This document shows, one piece after another, positions 44,753 to 55,419 of a stretch of 64,000 nucleotides of DNA. Origin of the DNA: CAWBLP01 sp963789495 (GTDB lineage: Bacteria; Pseudomonadota; Alphaproteobacteria; Acetobacterales; Acetobacteraceae). Position numbers and translations under genes: made by a program. The first letter of the stretch is position 1, and the number at the start of each line of letters is the position of its first letter. The stretch is from contig CAWBLP010000005.1 in NCBI GenBank assembly GCA_963789495.1, positions 248,001 to 312,000 on the forward strand, written 5' to 3'. Under the pieces are notes generated by a model that saw only the letters and a list, made by a program, of their open reading frames with translations, did not search any database and was not told the DNA's origin.

Positions 44753-44940
44753 CCGTCGTGGCGGGCGCACGGCGGTGCCACGATACCATACAGCGTCGTG
44801 CCAGCCGCGGGCCCGGCATCCACGACTGACCGGGGGAACTCGGGGCATCGTGATGTCGGCCGGCGCGAAATGCCGGTGTGTTTGAAGCCGATCCCGGGTG
44901 GCGAGCCTTCGCCCGCCAGGACGTGGTTGGCATCCTCATC
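44753..44940 (-). repeat. Interspersed MITE-like element, copy A
   Basis: Read on the minus strand, this block aligns along its length with 51931-52130 on the plus strand: matching landmarks are CCACGTCNTGGCGGGCG, GCGCCACCC (or CTCGCCACCC), ACACCGGNATTTCGCGC and GATGCCGNGCCNGCGGC, then GGCNCGACNCTGTANGG. It contains one internal gap of about 35 bases relative to copy B. CGTCGTGGCGGGCGC (44753, plus) and CGTCCTGGCGGGCGA (minus, about 44925) at its two ends look like imperfect terminal inverted repeats. No ORF is carried. Confidence 0.55.
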
Positions 44941-45136
44941 GGCTACTCAGCGAACGGGGCGAAGGCCCGCCACCCACGGATTGCCGGAGGGGCACGGAAA
45001 CACCCGCGGACGCCCAGCTTGGTCCGCATGACGAAGCCTGAGCCGGTCGAGACCAGTCCCTCGGCCGCCTGGCAGAGGGGGCGGTGCCGGATTCCGGCTT
45101 GACCAGGCCGCCCAACCCGCCTGATCACTCGCCGCC
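44941..45136. other. Intergenic, no gene seen
   Basis: The tail of the gap after interspersed copy A, up to the ABC-F gene. No ORF with protein character. The ABC-F start at 45137 has no recognisable ribosome site; a promoter was not found here. Confidence 0.3.
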
Positions 45137-46999
45137 ATGTCCCTTCTTGTCATCACCGGCGCCACCCTCCGCCTGGGCGGCCGCGCGCTGCTGGACGGCG
45201 CCGACCTCACCGTGGAGCCTGGCCGCCGCATCGGGCTGGTCGGCCGCAACGGCGCCGGCAAGTCCACCCTGTTGCGGGCCATCGATCGTGAGCTTCCGCT
45301 CGACGGCGGCACCATTCGCCTGGCCACGCGCGCCCGTCTCGCCACTGTCAAGCAGGAAGCACCATCCGGCGCGGCGTCGCTGCTGGATACCGTGCTGCAG
45401 GGCGATCCGGAGCGTCTTGCCCTGCTGGTCGAAGCCGAGACCGCCGATCCGATGCGCCTGGCCGAGGTCCACGAGCGCCTGCGCGCCATCGGCGCCGAAT
45501 CCGCCCCCGCGCGCGCCGCCGCCATCCTCGCCGGGCTCGGCTTCGACGAGGCGGCCCAGGCGCGCCCGGTGGACGAATACTCCGGCGGGTGGCGAATGCG
45601 CGTGGCGCTGGCGACCGCGCTGTTCGCCAATCCGGACCTGCTGCTGCTGGACGAGCCGACCAACCATCTGGACCTGGAAGCGACGCTGTGGCTGGAGGGC
45701 TGGCTGGCCCGGTTTCCCGGCGCGGCCCTGGTCGTCTCGCATGACCGCGGCCTGCTGGATCGCGCGGTGGAGGCGATCGCCCACCTGGACCGCGGCAAGA
45801 TCTCTCTCACCCCCGGCGGGTTCGACGAGTTTGTCCGCATCCGCACGGAGCGCGCCATGCAGCAGGTCCGCGCGGCAGAGCGCATCGCCGCCGAACGCGC
45901 CCATATCCAATCCTTCATCGATCGGTTCCGCTATAAGGCCAGCAAGGCCCGCCAGGCGCAGTCACGCATCAAGGCGCTGGAACGGCTGCCGCAGATCGAT
46001 ACCGTGATCGAAGACGCGCCGACGCGCTTCGACTTCCCGGAGCCGGCGCGCATCGCCCCTCCCATCCTGGCGATGGAGCGTGTCAGCATCGGCTATGACG
46101 GCACGCCGGTGCTGCGCAATGTCTCACTGACCGTGGACATGGATGACCGCATCGCCCTGCTGGGCTCCAATGGCAACGGCAAGTCCACCTTGGCGAAGTT
46201 GCTCGCCGGCCGGCTTGAACCGCTGTCCGGCGAGGTGCGGCGCGGGCCGAAGCTGCGGGTCGGCTATTTTGCGCAGCACCAGACCGAGGAGTTGGTGGCC
46301 GAGGAGACGCCGGTGGACCACATGGCGCTCGCTTTGCCACGCGCCACGCCGACGCAGCTACGCGCTCAACTCGCCCGGTTCGGGTTGGACGCGGATCGGG
46401 CCGACACACCGACGGCGAACCTGTCCGGCGGCGAGAAGGCGCGATTGTTGTTGGCGCTCGCCACGCGGGATGCACCACAGCTGCTGATCCTGGACGAACC
46501 GACCAACCACTTGGACATCGACGCCCGCGAAGCGTTGGTGAAGGCGCTGGCGGACTTTCAGGGCGCGGTGCTGCTGATCACCCACGATCCGCATCTGGTG
46601 GAGCTGGTGGCCGACCGGTTGTGGCTGGTGGCCGATGGCACGGTGCGGCCGTTCGACGGCGACCTCGAGGAGTACCGGGCGCTGCTGGCTGAACGCGCGC
46701 GGCCCGTCGACAGCCAGTCGACGGCGACCCGGCGTGATGAGCGGCGGGAACGGGCGGAGGCACGCGCGGCCCTTGCACCGCTGCGCCGACAGGCCAAGGA
46801 CGCCGAGGCAAGACTGGGGCGGCTCAATGGGGAGCGGGCCGCCGTGGAGGCGAAGCTCGCCGATCCGGCCCTGTATGCGCCCGGCCGCGCCGGGGAGATC
46901 ACCGCCGCCAACACGCGGCTGGCCGCGATCACGCGGGAAATCGCTGCTGCGGAAGCTGTGTGGTTGGCCGCAGAGGAGGCACTGGAGGCTGCGGGCTAG
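45137..46999 (+). CDS. ABC-F family ATPase (YheS/Uup-like)
   Basis: A 620-residue soluble protein with two ATP-binding cassettes and no membrane domain. Cassette 1: Walker A GLVGRNGAGKST, signature EYSGGWRMRVALATAL, Walker B LLLLDEPTNHLD. An ABC-F linker helix (RYKASKARQAQSRIKALERL) follows. Cassette 2: Walker A LLGSNGNGKST, signature NLSGGEKARLLLALAT, Walker B LLILDEPTNHLDID. A C-terminal coiled tail (about 530-620) is present. ABC-F proteins act on ribosomes, rescuing or protecting translation. Nearest subfamily is YheS-like; the exact role is inferred. Confidence 0.9.
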   Translation: MSLLVITGATLRLGGRALLDGADLTVEPGRRIGLVGRNGAGKSTLLRAIDRELPLDGGTIRLATRARLATVKQEAPSGAASLLDTVLQGDPERLALLVEAETADPMRLAEVHERLRAIGAESAPARAAAILAGLGFDEAAQARPVDEYSGGWRMRVALATALFANPDLLLLDEPTNHLDLEATLWLEGWLARFPGAALVVSHDRGLLDRAVEAIAHLDRGKISLTPGGFDEFVRIRTERAMQQVRAAERIAAERAHIQSFIDRFRYKASKARQAQSRIKALERLPQIDTVIEDAPTRFDFPEPARIAPPILAMERVSIGYDGTPVLRNVSLTVDMDDRIALLGSNGNGKSTLAKLLAGRLEPLSGEVRRGPKLRVGYFAQHQTEELVAEETPVDHMALALPRATPTQLRAQLARFGLDADRADTPTANLSGGEKARLLLALATRDAPQLLILDEPTNHLDIDAREALVKALADFQGAVLLITHDPHLVELVADRLWLVADGTVRPFDGDLEEYRALLAERARPVDSQSTATRRDERRERAEARAALAPLRRQAKDAEARLGRLNGERAAVEAKLADPALYAPGRAGEITAANTRLAAITREIAAAEAVWLAAEEALEAAG

Positions 47000-47114
47000 A
47001 GGTTCCGATATCGTTCCGTAGCTCCGTGCAGCTGCGATCGAGCGCGGGTAATTCTGCTTGCATGCCGTTATAATTATGCAAGAGATTGTACTCGCATCAG
47101 ACGGCGAGGCTCCA

Positions 47115-47916
47115 ATGAGCACTTTCACCTGGATCGCGCCCAATACGGGTGACTGGCAGGCTATGCGGTGATCACCACCATCGGTGGCGCGGCGCTGCAC
47201 AGCAACATGATATTCACCATTGCGCTGAACGAAACGGCCGGGCTGGGCGAGGTGCAGGAAGATGCGATCATCAATCTGCTGAGTGCCGCGGCCACCGATT
47301 GGGGCCGATACATCACCGGTCATGCGCCGTTGCACGTGGCACGCGGATAGACACCCCGGACGGCGCCGTAGCGCTTGAGGACCTCTCGCAAGGCGACGAG
47401 GTGCTGACGTTCAACGGCATCGCGCAGCAGGTGGTGTGGATCGGCCGGCGCCGGATCGATTGCACGCGGCACCCGGCCGCGCACCGCGTGCATCCGGTGC
47501 GGATTTGCGCCCATGCGTTCGGACCGAACCAACCACGGCGCGATCTGTTCCTGTCGCCGCAGCATGCGGTCTTCATCGAGGACGTGCTCATTCCGGTGCG
47601 CTGCCTGATCAACGGCAGCGCGGTAGCGCAGATGCCGGTCGGCAGCGTCGAGTATTTTCATGTGGAACTATCGCGGCACGATGTGGTGCTGGCGGAAGGA
47701 AGACCGGCGGAAGCCAATCTCGACTGTGGTGACCGGAACCTGTTCGACAATGGCGGTGCGCCGCTGATGCTGCATCCGGACCTGTGGGCGTCCTGGCGCG
47801 AGGGCGGAGGATTCGCGACCCTCAAGTTGGTCGGTGCGGAGGTCGACGCAGTGCGGCGTCGGTTGGCGGAACGAGCCTGTCGACTGGGAATGGCGCCCCA
47901 TGCGCGGGCCGCGTGA
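47115..47916 (+). pseudogene. Broken secreted Hint-domain protein (N-terminal remnant joined to a Hint domain)
   Basis: Three frames carry pieces of one protein. MSTFTWIAPNTGDW (frame stops at 47169) and VITTIGGAALHSNM ... ATDWGRYITGHAPLHV (stop 47348) look like the N-terminal domain of an Acetobacteraceae Hint-type secreted protein. From about 47325 a third frame gives a Hint domain: CAVARGTRIDTPDGAVALED (start Cys), DEVLTFNG, HPVRICAHAF, SPQHAVFIEDVLIPVRCLIN, YFHVELSRHDVVLAEG, to the stop at 47916. The middle of a normally longer protein is missing. Hedgehog/intein-like self-processing would need an intact Cys start and chain. A deletion near a shared GGCACG(C/T)GG is plausible; sequencing error is an alternative. 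Confidence 0.6.
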
Positions 47917-47978
47917 TCTTGCGAATTCGGCAACGCGCGGGGCTGGCCTAACGGGTTTGCGCTATTGGCGGCTAAAAA

Positions 47979-48053
<75 letters not shown>

Positions 48054-48076
48054 GCCGAACCCGCTCGGGCAGCGCC

Positions 48077-48105
48077 GTATAGCCCCCGCATGCAGTCCCG
48101 CGCAA
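48077..48105 (-). promoter_or_regulatory. Candidate sigma70-like promoter for tRNA-Thr
   Basis: Minus strand TTGCGC (48105-48100), 17-base spacer, CTATAC (48082-48077). Distance from the -10 to the mature tRNA 5' end is 24 bases, reasonable for a short leader. Moderate matches to consensus; no other stable RNA promoter is visible here. Confidence 0.5.
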
Positions 48106-48419
48106 GCCACACGCGCCCACACGCACCCCGCCGTCGCAGCGGAGGCGGCGCGGCATGGGTCTCCCTGAGCCGTCGGCTGACTTCCAGCCCGACGATGCCG
48201 AAGGTCCAGGACAGGTGCTCGTCCCTGCAGACGCAGTCGTGCCGGTCGGGCCCCAGAGCGCGGTCGTTCGGTGCGATCACGTCGAACGCCCTGGGCCCGC
48301 GCACCGCGTCCAGGGTGGCGGCCCCGAGCATCCGCAGTCCAACCCGGTTCATGTCCCCTAGAGATCGGCGGTTCTGGCCAGGTCTTGACGCGCGGCGTGG
48401 TGCAGCGATTGTGCGGTTC
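48106..48419. other. Intergenic, no gene seen
   Basis: About 310 bases between the tRNA promoter and the small basic protein gene. Open frames are Arg/Pro-rich chance frames. No hairpin or repeat noted. Confidence 0.3.
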
Positions 48420-48590
48420 ATGCCGGAACAGAGCCCTCCAGAATCGCCGCGGCCATCCCCGCCGCCACCCGCTCAATCCAAGGAGGCCCGCATGGAACGC
48501 GAGGCAGCGGCGTTGCGGGCCAATCTGCACAAGCGCAAGGACCAGGCTCGGGAGAGGGCCGCGAACTGCGAGCCACCGAAGCCGGACTGA
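48420..48590 (+). CDS. Small conserved basic protein (56 aa), tail like a dcd/murA-neighbour family
   Basis: A 56-residue protein: a Pro/Ser-rich start (MPEQSPPESPRPSPPPPAQS), then ARMEREAAALRANLHKRKDQ and ARERAANCEPPKPD. The pattern AALRANLHKRKxQARxRA is one I associate with short conserved alphaproteobacterial proteins beside murA, which matches this location. No enzyme motif. It precedes dcd-murA with a 363-base gap, so operon membership is uncertain. Starts at ATG 48420; alternative longer frames are doubtful. Confidence 0.55.
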   Translation: MPEQSPPESPRPSPPPPAQSKEARMEREAAALRANLHKRKDQARERAANCEPPKPD

Positions 48591-48953
48591 TCGTGGCAGC
48601 GCCGACACCAGGGAGGGAGAACGAAACGTAGAGCGGCACACTTTCCGCTGAGCAGCGCACCTCCCGCGTCTTGGCCGGACTTGACTCTGCCACCTAACCT
48701 GCGAACAGAGCATGCAGCGCGGGCTGCGCGGCCCGATCGCACGGGTGTAGACAGCCGAGCAGGCCCGGCCACGATGAAAATCGGACCGTCCATGACACGA
48801 ACCGGGCGTGCTCACCTCGCAAATTCGGCGCGCATCGGTACCTGCGCCTGCCATGACGGGGTATGCCGCACGGATCGCTATCACATCCGTTTGCCGCGCC
48901 CTGCATCGCTGCGCTAGACCCATACGCCTGCACAGCCCGGAGTTCGCCCGCCC
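48591..48953. other. Intergenic, no gene seen
   Basis: 363 bases between the small basic protein and dcd. No ORF with protein character and no repeat found; a promoter for dcd-murA should lie here but is not obvious. Confidence 0.3.
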
Positions 48954-49508
48954 ATGCCCGTGATGTCCGATCGCTGGATTCGCCGCATGGCGCAGGATCA
49001 CGCCATGATCGAGCCGTTCGTCGAGGCGCAGAAACGCGACGGCGTGATCAGCTACGGCCTGTCCAGCTACGGCTACGACGCGCGCATCGCGGATGAGTTC
49101 AAGCTGTTCACCAACATCGAGTCGGCGGTGGTCGATCCGAAGGATTTCGCCCCCGGCAGCTTCGTCGACCGCCAGACGGCGATTTGCATCATCCCGCCTA
49201 ATAGTTTCGCGCTGGGCCGCACGGTGGAGTATTTCCGCATTCCGCGCGACATCCTGGTGGTGTGCCTGGGCAAGTCCACCTATGCGCGCTGCGGCATCAT
49301 CGTGAACGTCACGCCGCTGGAACCGGAATGGGAAGGCCAGGTGACGATCGAAATCTCCAACACCACACCGCTGCCAGCGCAAATCTACGCCAATGAGGGC
49401 ATCTGCCAGTTTCTGTTCCTGCAAGGGAACGAACCCTGTGAAACCAGCTACGCTGACAAGGCGGGCAAATACATGCGGCAACGTGGCGTTGCCCTGCCGA
49501 GGCTTTAG
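48954..49508 (+). CDS. dcd: dCTP deaminase
   Basis: A 184-residue trimeric enzyme that converts dCTP to dUTP, supplying dTMP synthesis. SDRWIRRMAQDHAMIEPFVE, SYGLSSYGYDARIADEFKLF, the active-site KSTYARCGIIVNVTPLEPEW and EGQVTIEISNTTPLPAQIYA (catalytic Glu in IEIS), GICQFLFLQGNEPCE and AGKYMRQRGVALPRL match across the family length. ATG 48954 is the likely start; 48963 is possible. It ends 3 bases before murA and probably shares its transcript. Confidence 0.93.
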   Translation: MPVMSDRWIRRMAQDHAMIEPFVEAQKRDGVISYGLSSYGYDARIADEFKLFTNIESAVVDPKDFAPGSFVDRQTAICIIPPNSFALGRTVEYFRIPRDILVVCLGKSTYARCGIIVNVTPLEPEWEGQVTIEISNTTPLPAQIYANEGICQFLFLQGNEPCETSYADKAGKYMRQRGVALPRL

Positions 49509-49511
49509 CTC

Positions 49512-50774
<1,263 letters not shown>

Positions 50775-51009
50775 CAGCTTTCTGGGTCATCCAGTCCCCA
50801 TAGCGTTCTGGAAAGGTCGCGTGGCGCAAACACCACAGGTGGAAGCAACTGTGTTGGATTTGCCACGACGGGGGCTTCCGGAACCTGCCCGCGGATGGCA
50901 GGGTCGTGGCGGTTCAATTCCATCATCCGGTGCGTGCCGGGAGCAGGCCGACAAGCCTAGACGCTTGACCCGGCACGGTTACCGGCAGGCAGAGGGCAGC
51001 GAACAAGCA

Positions 51010-51831
51010 ATGAAACACTGGCGGATCGAGGAGATTGCCTGGGACCGGTTCGACCCAAGCAAGGTCGATCCCGCGGTCGTTCCGCTGGTGAAGGCGGCGG
51101 CCATGGTGGAGCGCAATGGTCGCGACTACGCGCGCTATCTGTGCCAGGTGTTCCCGGACGACCCGGATTTCCGCCAGGCGGCGGAATACTGGGCCGAGGA
51201 AGAGATCCAGCACGGCGACGCGCTGGGGCGGTGGGCCACTATCGCCGATCCCGAATGGAACTATGTGGCGGCGTTCGAGCGCTATCGCGCCGGCTACCAA
51301 CTGCCGCTGGACGCAGCGGCGTCGGTGCGCGGCTCGCGCACCGGCGAACTCATCGCCCGCTGCATGGTGGAGACCGGCACATCCTCCTATTATTCGGCTT
51401 TGGCCGAGGCGACCGACGAGCCGGTCCTGAAACAGGTCTGCAAAAACATCGCGGCTGATGAGTTTCGCCACTTCAAGCTGTTCTACGACCACATGAGGCG
51501 CTACCTGGCCCGCGAGAATATCGGCGTGGTACGCCGCCTGCGCATCGCGCTGGGCCGGATCGGCGAGAGCGAGGACGCCGAACTCGCCTATGCCTGGCAC
51601 TGCGGCAACGAGGCGCCCGACGAGGTATTCGAGCACGGCCGCTGCACCGCTGCCTACATGTCCCGCGCCATTGGCTTCTACCGCTTTCGCCATATCGAGC
51701 GCGGCATGGGCATGATCTTCAAGGCGGTTGGTCTGAAGCCGCGCGGCCGGATGTCCGATCTGTCAGCCCGGGCGGCCTGGCGGCTGATGAAGTGGCGGCA
51801 GCAGCGCTTCGTGCAGAAGCTGGCCGCGTAG
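51010..51831 (+). CDS. Ferritin-like domain-containing protein
   Basis: A 273-residue helical protein. MKHWRIEEIAWDRFDPSKVD, EYWAEEEIQHGDALGRWATI (ExxH), GELIARCMVETGTSSYYSAL and KNIAADEFRHFKLFYDHM (second ExxH) give the paired Glu/His set of ferritin-like diiron proteins. C-terminal 90 residues (RRYLAREN...LAA) include a basic amphipathic tail. Function is unknown; acyl-ACP desaturase-like and rubrerythrin-like families share these motifs. ATG 51010 is the natural start; a frame extension upstream to 50743 is not supported. Confidence 0.75.
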   Translation: MKHWRIEEIAWDRFDPSKVDPAVVPLVKAAAMVERNGRDYARYLCQVFPDDPDFRQAAEYWAEEEIQHGDALGRWATIADPEWNYVAAFERYRAGYQLPLDAAASVRGSRTGELIARCMVETGTSSYYSALAEATDEPVLKQVCKNIAADEFRHFKLFYDHMRRYLARENIGVVRRLRIALGRIGESEDAELAYAWHCGNEAPDEVFEHGRCTAAYMSRAIGFYRFRHIERGMGMIFKAVGLKPRGRMSDLSARAAWRLMKWRQQRFVQKLAA

Positions 51832-51930
51832 CGGCTCCGCCTGGGGCGGCCGCCACCGCACGACTCACCAACCTCATCATGCCGACGCAGGTGCGCGTCC
51901 GCGTCTCGCCCGATGCGCCTTGCGATAGTC
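51832..51930. other. Intergenic spacer, no gene seen
   Basis: About 100 bases between the ferritin-like gene and interspersed copy B; no signal recognised. Confidence 0.3.
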
Positions 51931-52130
51931 GATGGCGAATGTCGACCACGTCGTGGCGGGCGCAGGCGCGCCACCCACGACCGGCTTGGACACACCGGTA
52001 TTTCGCGCGTGCGATATCAGGAACCGGCGTAGCATTGGCGCTGATCGCGCGCCGAACAGCGATGCCCGTAGTCCCAAGCCCCTAGTTGTGGGGATGCCGA
52101 GCCTGCGGCCGGCGCGACACTGTACGGCCG
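51931..52130 (+). repeat. Interspersed MITE-like element, copy B
   Basis: Plus-strand partner of copy A (44753-44940, minus). Shared landmarks in the same order: CGACCACGTCGTGGCGGGCG, CGCGCCACCCACGACCGG, ACACCGGTATTTCGCGC, GTTGTGGGGATGCCGAGCC and CGCGACACTGTACGG. Relative to copy A it has about 35 extra bases in the middle. The 3' edge is not sharp; similarity fades beyond about 52130. A related degenerate fragment may lie near 41727-41770. Confidence 0.55.
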
Positions 52131-52446
52131 GCCAGCGGCTGCCGTAACGTGTATGGGCGCGGGCGCGCCACCGCCACCTGTGGTCCGAACTGGAGGCAGG
52201 CGTTGGCTGTCGATCCCGCGCATGCTTCCGGTGTGATGGGATCAGGAACAAGCGGGGCGTGGCCGCAAACCTCTCCGCCATGGCCGGGATTGACCCAGCC
52301 ATCGTCCTCTCAATGGCAGTGCGCGGTTCCTGAGCCGTGGCACGGTTGTCCGCGAACCCAGGGCCGGGTCACGCCCGGCCCCGCTCGCGGAGGTTCGGCC
52401 GACCCCACCAGGCGTGAACCGGTGGGACAGGTTGCGAACGGCGGCT
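52131..52446. other. Intergenic with a candidate leuA terminator hairpin
   Basis: No gene seen. GGGCCGGG (52361-52368) and CCCGGCCC (52374-52381) form an 8-bp perfect hairpin with a 5-base loop, about 66 bases beyond the leuA stop on the minus strand. No T-tract follows. Confidence 0.4.
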
Positions 52447-54030
<1,584 letters not shown>

Positions 54031-54066
54031 GGGATCGGTCCTCGGTGGGATTGCACGAACTCTGGC

Positions 54067-54123
54067 CTCAGGGGTCCCCCTGAGCGATGCCGGCGTTCAA
54101 CGACCCGGCGCGACGCTCAGGGG
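54067..54123 (-). promoter_or_regulatory. leuA attenuator region: three mutually exclusive stem segments
   Basis: On the minus strand the order is segment 1 CCCCTGAGCG (54123-54114), segment 2 CGCTCAGGGG (54086-54077), segment 3 CCCCTGAG (54074-54067). Segment 2 is exactly complementary to segment 1 (10 bp) and its CTCAGGGG to segment 3 (8 bp), so the two pairings exclude each other. An inner hairpin GCCGG/CCGGC lies in the loop. Segment 1 contains the leader stop codon. This is the layout of ribosome-controlled attenuation; no T-tract follows segment 3, so termination might need Rho or act on elongation. Confidence 0.7.
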
Positions 54124-54233
54124 CGGCTAAGTCGAAGGAGGAGGCCGAGGGCAATCGAGGTGGCCAGCATGCGCGCGGAGCCACGCGCGACGGCGCGGGC
54201 GGTGCGACAGGCGAGGTGCAGGCCACAGAACAT
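54117..54233 (-). CDS. Leucine-rich leader peptide of leuA
   Basis: A 38-residue ORF ending in IALGLLLRLSRP-stop, five Leu codons in the last ten sense codons (CTC GGC CTC CTC CTT CGA CTT), with the stop TGA inside attenuator segment 1. AGGTAGG lies 4 bases upstream of ATG 54233. A shorter start at the internal ATG (54170) is possible but has no ribosome site. The peptide is expected to be non-functional; stalling at scarce Leu-tRNA would expose segment 2 for pairing with segment 1 and keep leuA transcribed. Confidence 0.65.
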   Translation of the reverse strand: MFCGLHLACRTARAVARGSARMLATSIALGLLLRLSRP

Positions 54234-54239
54234 CACCTA

Positions 54240-54269
54240 CCTATAACCTGAAGCGTTCATTCGCGGCAA
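54240..54269 (-). promoter_or_regulatory. Candidate leuA leader promoter
   Basis: Minus strand TTGCCG (54269-54264), 18-base spacer, TATAGG (54245-54240). The predicted transcript would begin close to the leader ATG at 54233, so the leader message would be almost leaderless. Match quality is moderate; alternatives upstream cannot be excluded. Confidence 0.4.
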
Positions 54270-54407
54270 CCCGCAACCGAAAGGTGTGATTGGCGGAACC
54301 CGGGGCAGCCCCTTTATCCTGCGCGGCCCCGACCAGAAGGCAACCCGATGTCCAGTCGCCACAGCGTCGCCAGCCGCCACAGCCTGCACAGCAGGACCGG
54401 CTGAGCC

Positions 54408-55322
54408 ATGCCGATCTGTGAGGTCGACCCCTGGCGGTTCCAGTACTTCGAAGGGATTCCCTGCCCGGAGGATGTCCGCATCTCCACCGAGGATGCCGAT
54501 TCCTGGGTGTGGTATCCGCAGCACCGCTGGATCTACGACAAGCTGGCGGTTGCCCTGTCGCAGGGGCTGGACGCAGCGCCGCATGGGGTGATGCCGCCAC
54601 GCTTCCCGGTATTCTCCAAACCGATCATGAATTTGCGGGGCATGGGCACCGGCAGCCAGCCGATCCATTCGGCGGAGGAATACCAGGCCGCGCTGACCGC
54701 GGGGCACTTCTGGTGCACCCTTTTGACCGGCGCGCATGTCAGCACGGATGTCGCATTGGTGAACGGTGAACCCCGCTGGTGGCGTCACACCACCGGCGAG
54801 GCGACATCGGGTGGCACGTTCGACCACTGGACCATCCATGCGGGATCGCTGCCGGAGGTCGAGGATTGGTGTGGCGCCTGGGCGGGTCGGCATCTGCGCG
54901 GCTATACCGGCATGGCGAATTTCGAGACGATCGGCGGCCGCATTATCGAGGCGCATCTGCGCTTCGCCGACCAATGGCCGGACCTGTACGGCGCCGGCTG
55001 GGTTGAAGCGCTGGTGCGACTCTATGCCACGGGCACCTGGGATTTCGCGGACGCCGACCGGCGTGACGGCTACAGCGTCGTGTTGTTCGCCCCGCATGGC
55101 CGGCGTTATCGCCACCCCCCGCCGAAGCTGGTGCAGGCGGTGCGCGAGATGCCCGATGTCTCCAGCGTGCAGATCACCTTTCATGAGGAGCGTGAGCCCG
55201 GGCACCACGCCATGCCCCCCGGTGGGTTTCGTGTGGCGATCGTGAATGCGACCGACCTGGCCGCAGGGCGAGCGGCGCGCGCGGTGTTGCGCGAGGTCTT
55301 GATACCGGCGCAGCCATCATAA
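54408..55322 (+). CDS. Conserved hypothetical protein (304 aa)
   Basis: Unrecognised 304-residue soluble protein with no signal peptide or membrane helix. It starts MPICEVDPWRFQYFEGIPCP, contains HRWIYDKLAVALSQGL, NLRGMGTGSQPIHSAEEYQA, CGAWAGRHLRGYTGMANFET, and ends VQITFHEEREPGHHAMPPGG. GYTGMANFETIGGRIIEAHL has an EAHLRF motif resembling the metal-binding end of ATP-grasp enzymes, but the Gly-rich ATP loop is not clear. Divergent from the leuA leader; start ATG 54408 chosen because the coding bias begins there. Confidence 0.65.
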   Translation: MPICEVDPWRFQYFEGIPCPEDVRISTEDADSWVWYPQHRWIYDKLAVALSQGLDAAPHGVMPPRFPVFSKPIMNLRGMGTGSQPIHSAEEYQAALTAGHFWCTLLTGAHVSTDVALVNGEPRWWRHTTGEATSGGTFDHWTIHAGSLPEVEDWCGAWAGRHLRGYTGMANFETIGGRIIEAHLRFADQWPDLYGAGWVEALVRLYATGTWDFADADRRDGYSVVLFAPHGRRYRHPPPKLVQAVREMPDVSSVQITFHEEREPGHHAMPPGGFRVAIVNATDLAAGRAARAVLREVLIPAQPS

Positions 55323-55419
55323 TGCGCCCGGCAGCCAGTGCTGTTGGTGGTGTGATGCAACGACCTGCCCGGTCTGTGCGTTCGAGTGTCGCGCTACGCC
55401 CCTGCCATACATCGAGCTG

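Noticed and set aside
52361..52381. Riboswitch or attenuator in the leuA 3' region
   Set aside because: A simple hairpin downstream of the stop; better read as a terminator candidate.
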